DNA of 13,587 bases, from the NCBI GenBank assembly GCA_900770325.1, contig CAAGKE010000254.1, positions 1-13,587 on the forward strand. Reading direction: 5' to 3'. The position numbers and the translations under genes are program-made. The notes beneath the pieces were generated by a model. That model saw nothing but the letters and a program-made list of their open reading frames with translations. It ran no database searches and had not been told where the DNA came from. The number at the start of each line of letters is the position of its first letter. The first letter of the stretch is position 1. The stretch comes from Lachnospiraceae bacterium (GTDB lineage Bacteria; Bacillota; Clostridia; Lachnospirales; Lachnospiraceae). Below are positions 12,762 through 13,587 of this stretch, in pieces.

Positions 12762-13238
12762 ATGATGGATATATCAATGCTTGTTCCGGTAACGGGTACA
12801 ATTATGAATATTACAAGAGGATTTGACTGCTGCAGCCAGATGGTATCCCTGAGGGCAGAGGGAGGAATTGTAAACTTTGTTATAGATCCCCAGACCATGG
12901 TAGTTGACTGCAGAAAACTAAGGTCGGGAATGCGGATCACTGCATTTTACGACAGCAGTCTTCCGGTTCCGCTGATTTTTCCGCCTCAATACCGGGCGAA
13001 GCTGATTGCAGCGATGGGGCGCAATGAACAGGTAATGCTGAACTATTTTAACAGGGATCTGGTGTCGGAAGACCAGTCACTGAGACTGAATCTTTCAGGG
13101 AATACAACGATTCAAACCATGAACGGGCAGAATTACACCTGCAGTCCGGGAGAAAATGTGCTGCTGGTATTTTATTCTGCCACTACAAGAAGCATTCCGC
13201 CCCAGACAACTCCCCGGAAAATAGTAGTACTCTGCTGA
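12762..13238 (+). CDS. Conserved clostridial protein of unknown function, 158 residues
   Basis: I recognise the overall pattern (GTIMNI..., GGIVNFVIDPQTMVVD, LPVPLIFPPQYRA, VMLNYFNRDLVSEDQSLRLN, TTRSIPPQTTPRKIVVLC) as an uncharacterised protein that recurs in Clostridia, but it has no assigned role. It looks mostly beta-stranded, has no signal peptide or membrane segment, a Cys pair at C23/C24 and a C-terminal Cys158. A role in redox or metal binding cannot be inferred safely. Tandem ATGs at 12762 and 12765 follow a weak AAAAGG site, so the exact start is uncertain by one codon. It is followed by a decayed integrase and not by a co-oriented partner. Confidence 0.78.
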   Translation: MMDISMLVPVTGTIMNITRGFDCCSQMVSLRAEGGIVNFVIDPQTMVVDCRKLRSGMRITAFYDSSLPVPLIFPPQYRAKLIAAMGRNEQVMLNYFNRDLVSEDQSLRLNLSGNTTIQTMNGQNYTCSPGENVLLVFYSATTRSIPPQTTPRKIVVLC

Positions 13239-13244
13239 TCATGA

Positions 13245-13556
13245 TATGAATCCATTATACAGAAGCATATCTTACCGGAAATGGGGGAACGGAAGCTGGA
13301 GCAGATCAATTCTGCGTTGGTCAATTCATTCACTACCAGAAAACTGCAGGGAGACAGCGATGGAAGCGGAAAGCTGGCTCCCAAAACTGTCCGGGATATC
13401 GACACGATACTCAAATCCATACATAAATATGGAGAAAATGAATATCATACCGGTCCCCTGGCAGATAATACGGTGCTGCCAAAGAACTTGATAAAAGTAT
13501 TATTAGCAGAAGACATGTTCATTTGCAGAGTGAGTCTGGTCAATCGAAGGAAGTAA
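13245..13556 (+). pseudogene. Tyrosine recombinase (integrase) remnant, core-binding domain only
   Basis: Starting just after a stop codon (13242-13244), the frame reads YESIIQKHILPEMGERKLEQ, followed by INSALVNSF and LAPKTVRDIDTILKSIHKYG. This is the typical order of the SAM-like core-binding domain of tyrosine integrases (KHI.P..G...L..I, then SPKTVRDI..ILK...KY). The arm-binding domain before it is missing, and after NTVLPK the resemblance stops; the frame closes at 13554-13556 with no catalytic R..H-R-H..Y region. An ATG at 13281 is in frame, but no good ribosome site precedes it. It is best read as a truncated relic of an integrative element. The last 31 bases of the window hold nothing else I can support. 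Confidence 0.66.
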
Positions 13557-13587
13557 CTGACATCAGAGCAATAAAGCTGAATAGTTC

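Noticed and set aside
12561..12801. Minus-strand hydrophobic short frames upstream of the 158-residue gene
   Set aside because: They overlap the small-gene promoter and the palindromic repeat, lack ribosome sites and have no recognisable protein pattern.
13281..13556. Intact 91-residue gene
   Set aside because: Integrase similarity starts upstream of ATG 13281 and stops abruptly before the frame ends, as in a truncated pseudogene.

Overview
The window looks like chromosomal DNA of a Lachnospiraceae-type member of the Clostridia (Bacillota). The evidence is strong purine-rich Shine-Dalgarno sites (GGAGG), TTGACA/TATAAT promoters with 17-base spacers, the gene order FAD oxidoreductase - cmk - ispH - S1 protein, and several proteins whose best matches from memory are gut Clostridia. 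No genus can be named from this sequence alone.

Left part (1-7821): the 5' end of the tmRNA gene (ssrA) leaves the window on the minus strand. Divergent from it is a monofunctional small alarmone synthetase (RelQ type). A two-component system follows, with an OmpR-type regulator and a membrane histidine kinase overlapping by ATGA. The next genes are close together and probably co-transcribed: an HI0933-family FAD protein, cytidylate kinase (cmk), the last enzyme of the MEP isoprenoid pathway (ispH) and a four-repeat S1-domain protein. ispH and the S1 gene overlap by 13 bases, and one extra A would restore a single fused frame. A hairpin terminator closes the run and is followed directly by a decaying array of 22-base tandem repeats.

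Middle (7995-11290): a minus-strand DEDD-type exonuclease (YprB-like) converges on the S1 gene. Divergent from it is a two-gene operon: an IscU/NifU-N-like scaffold protein with a long C-terminal extension, and a GGGtGRT-family protein. Both genes show the restricted codon choice also seen in the S1 gene, which suggests strong expression. I recognise the pair but know no established function for the GGGtGRT protein. It is the best candidate here for an undescribed system.

Right part (11291-13587): an AT-richer MNT nucleotidyltransferase/HEPN pair (toxin-antitoxin-like) lies between two near-identical terminators, as if a cassette had inserted beside the GGGtGRT operon with duplication of the terminator. 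Next come two overlapping minus-strand small-protein genes, an uncharacterised 158-residue protein, and a tyrosine recombinase remnant with only a core-binding-like domain. Repeats worth attention are a TTGCGAAAC...GCAACTG(G/A)CTA motif at two distant sites (1143 and 12618), a double hairpin ahead of cmk, and a hexapeptide-repeat tail on the histidine kinase.
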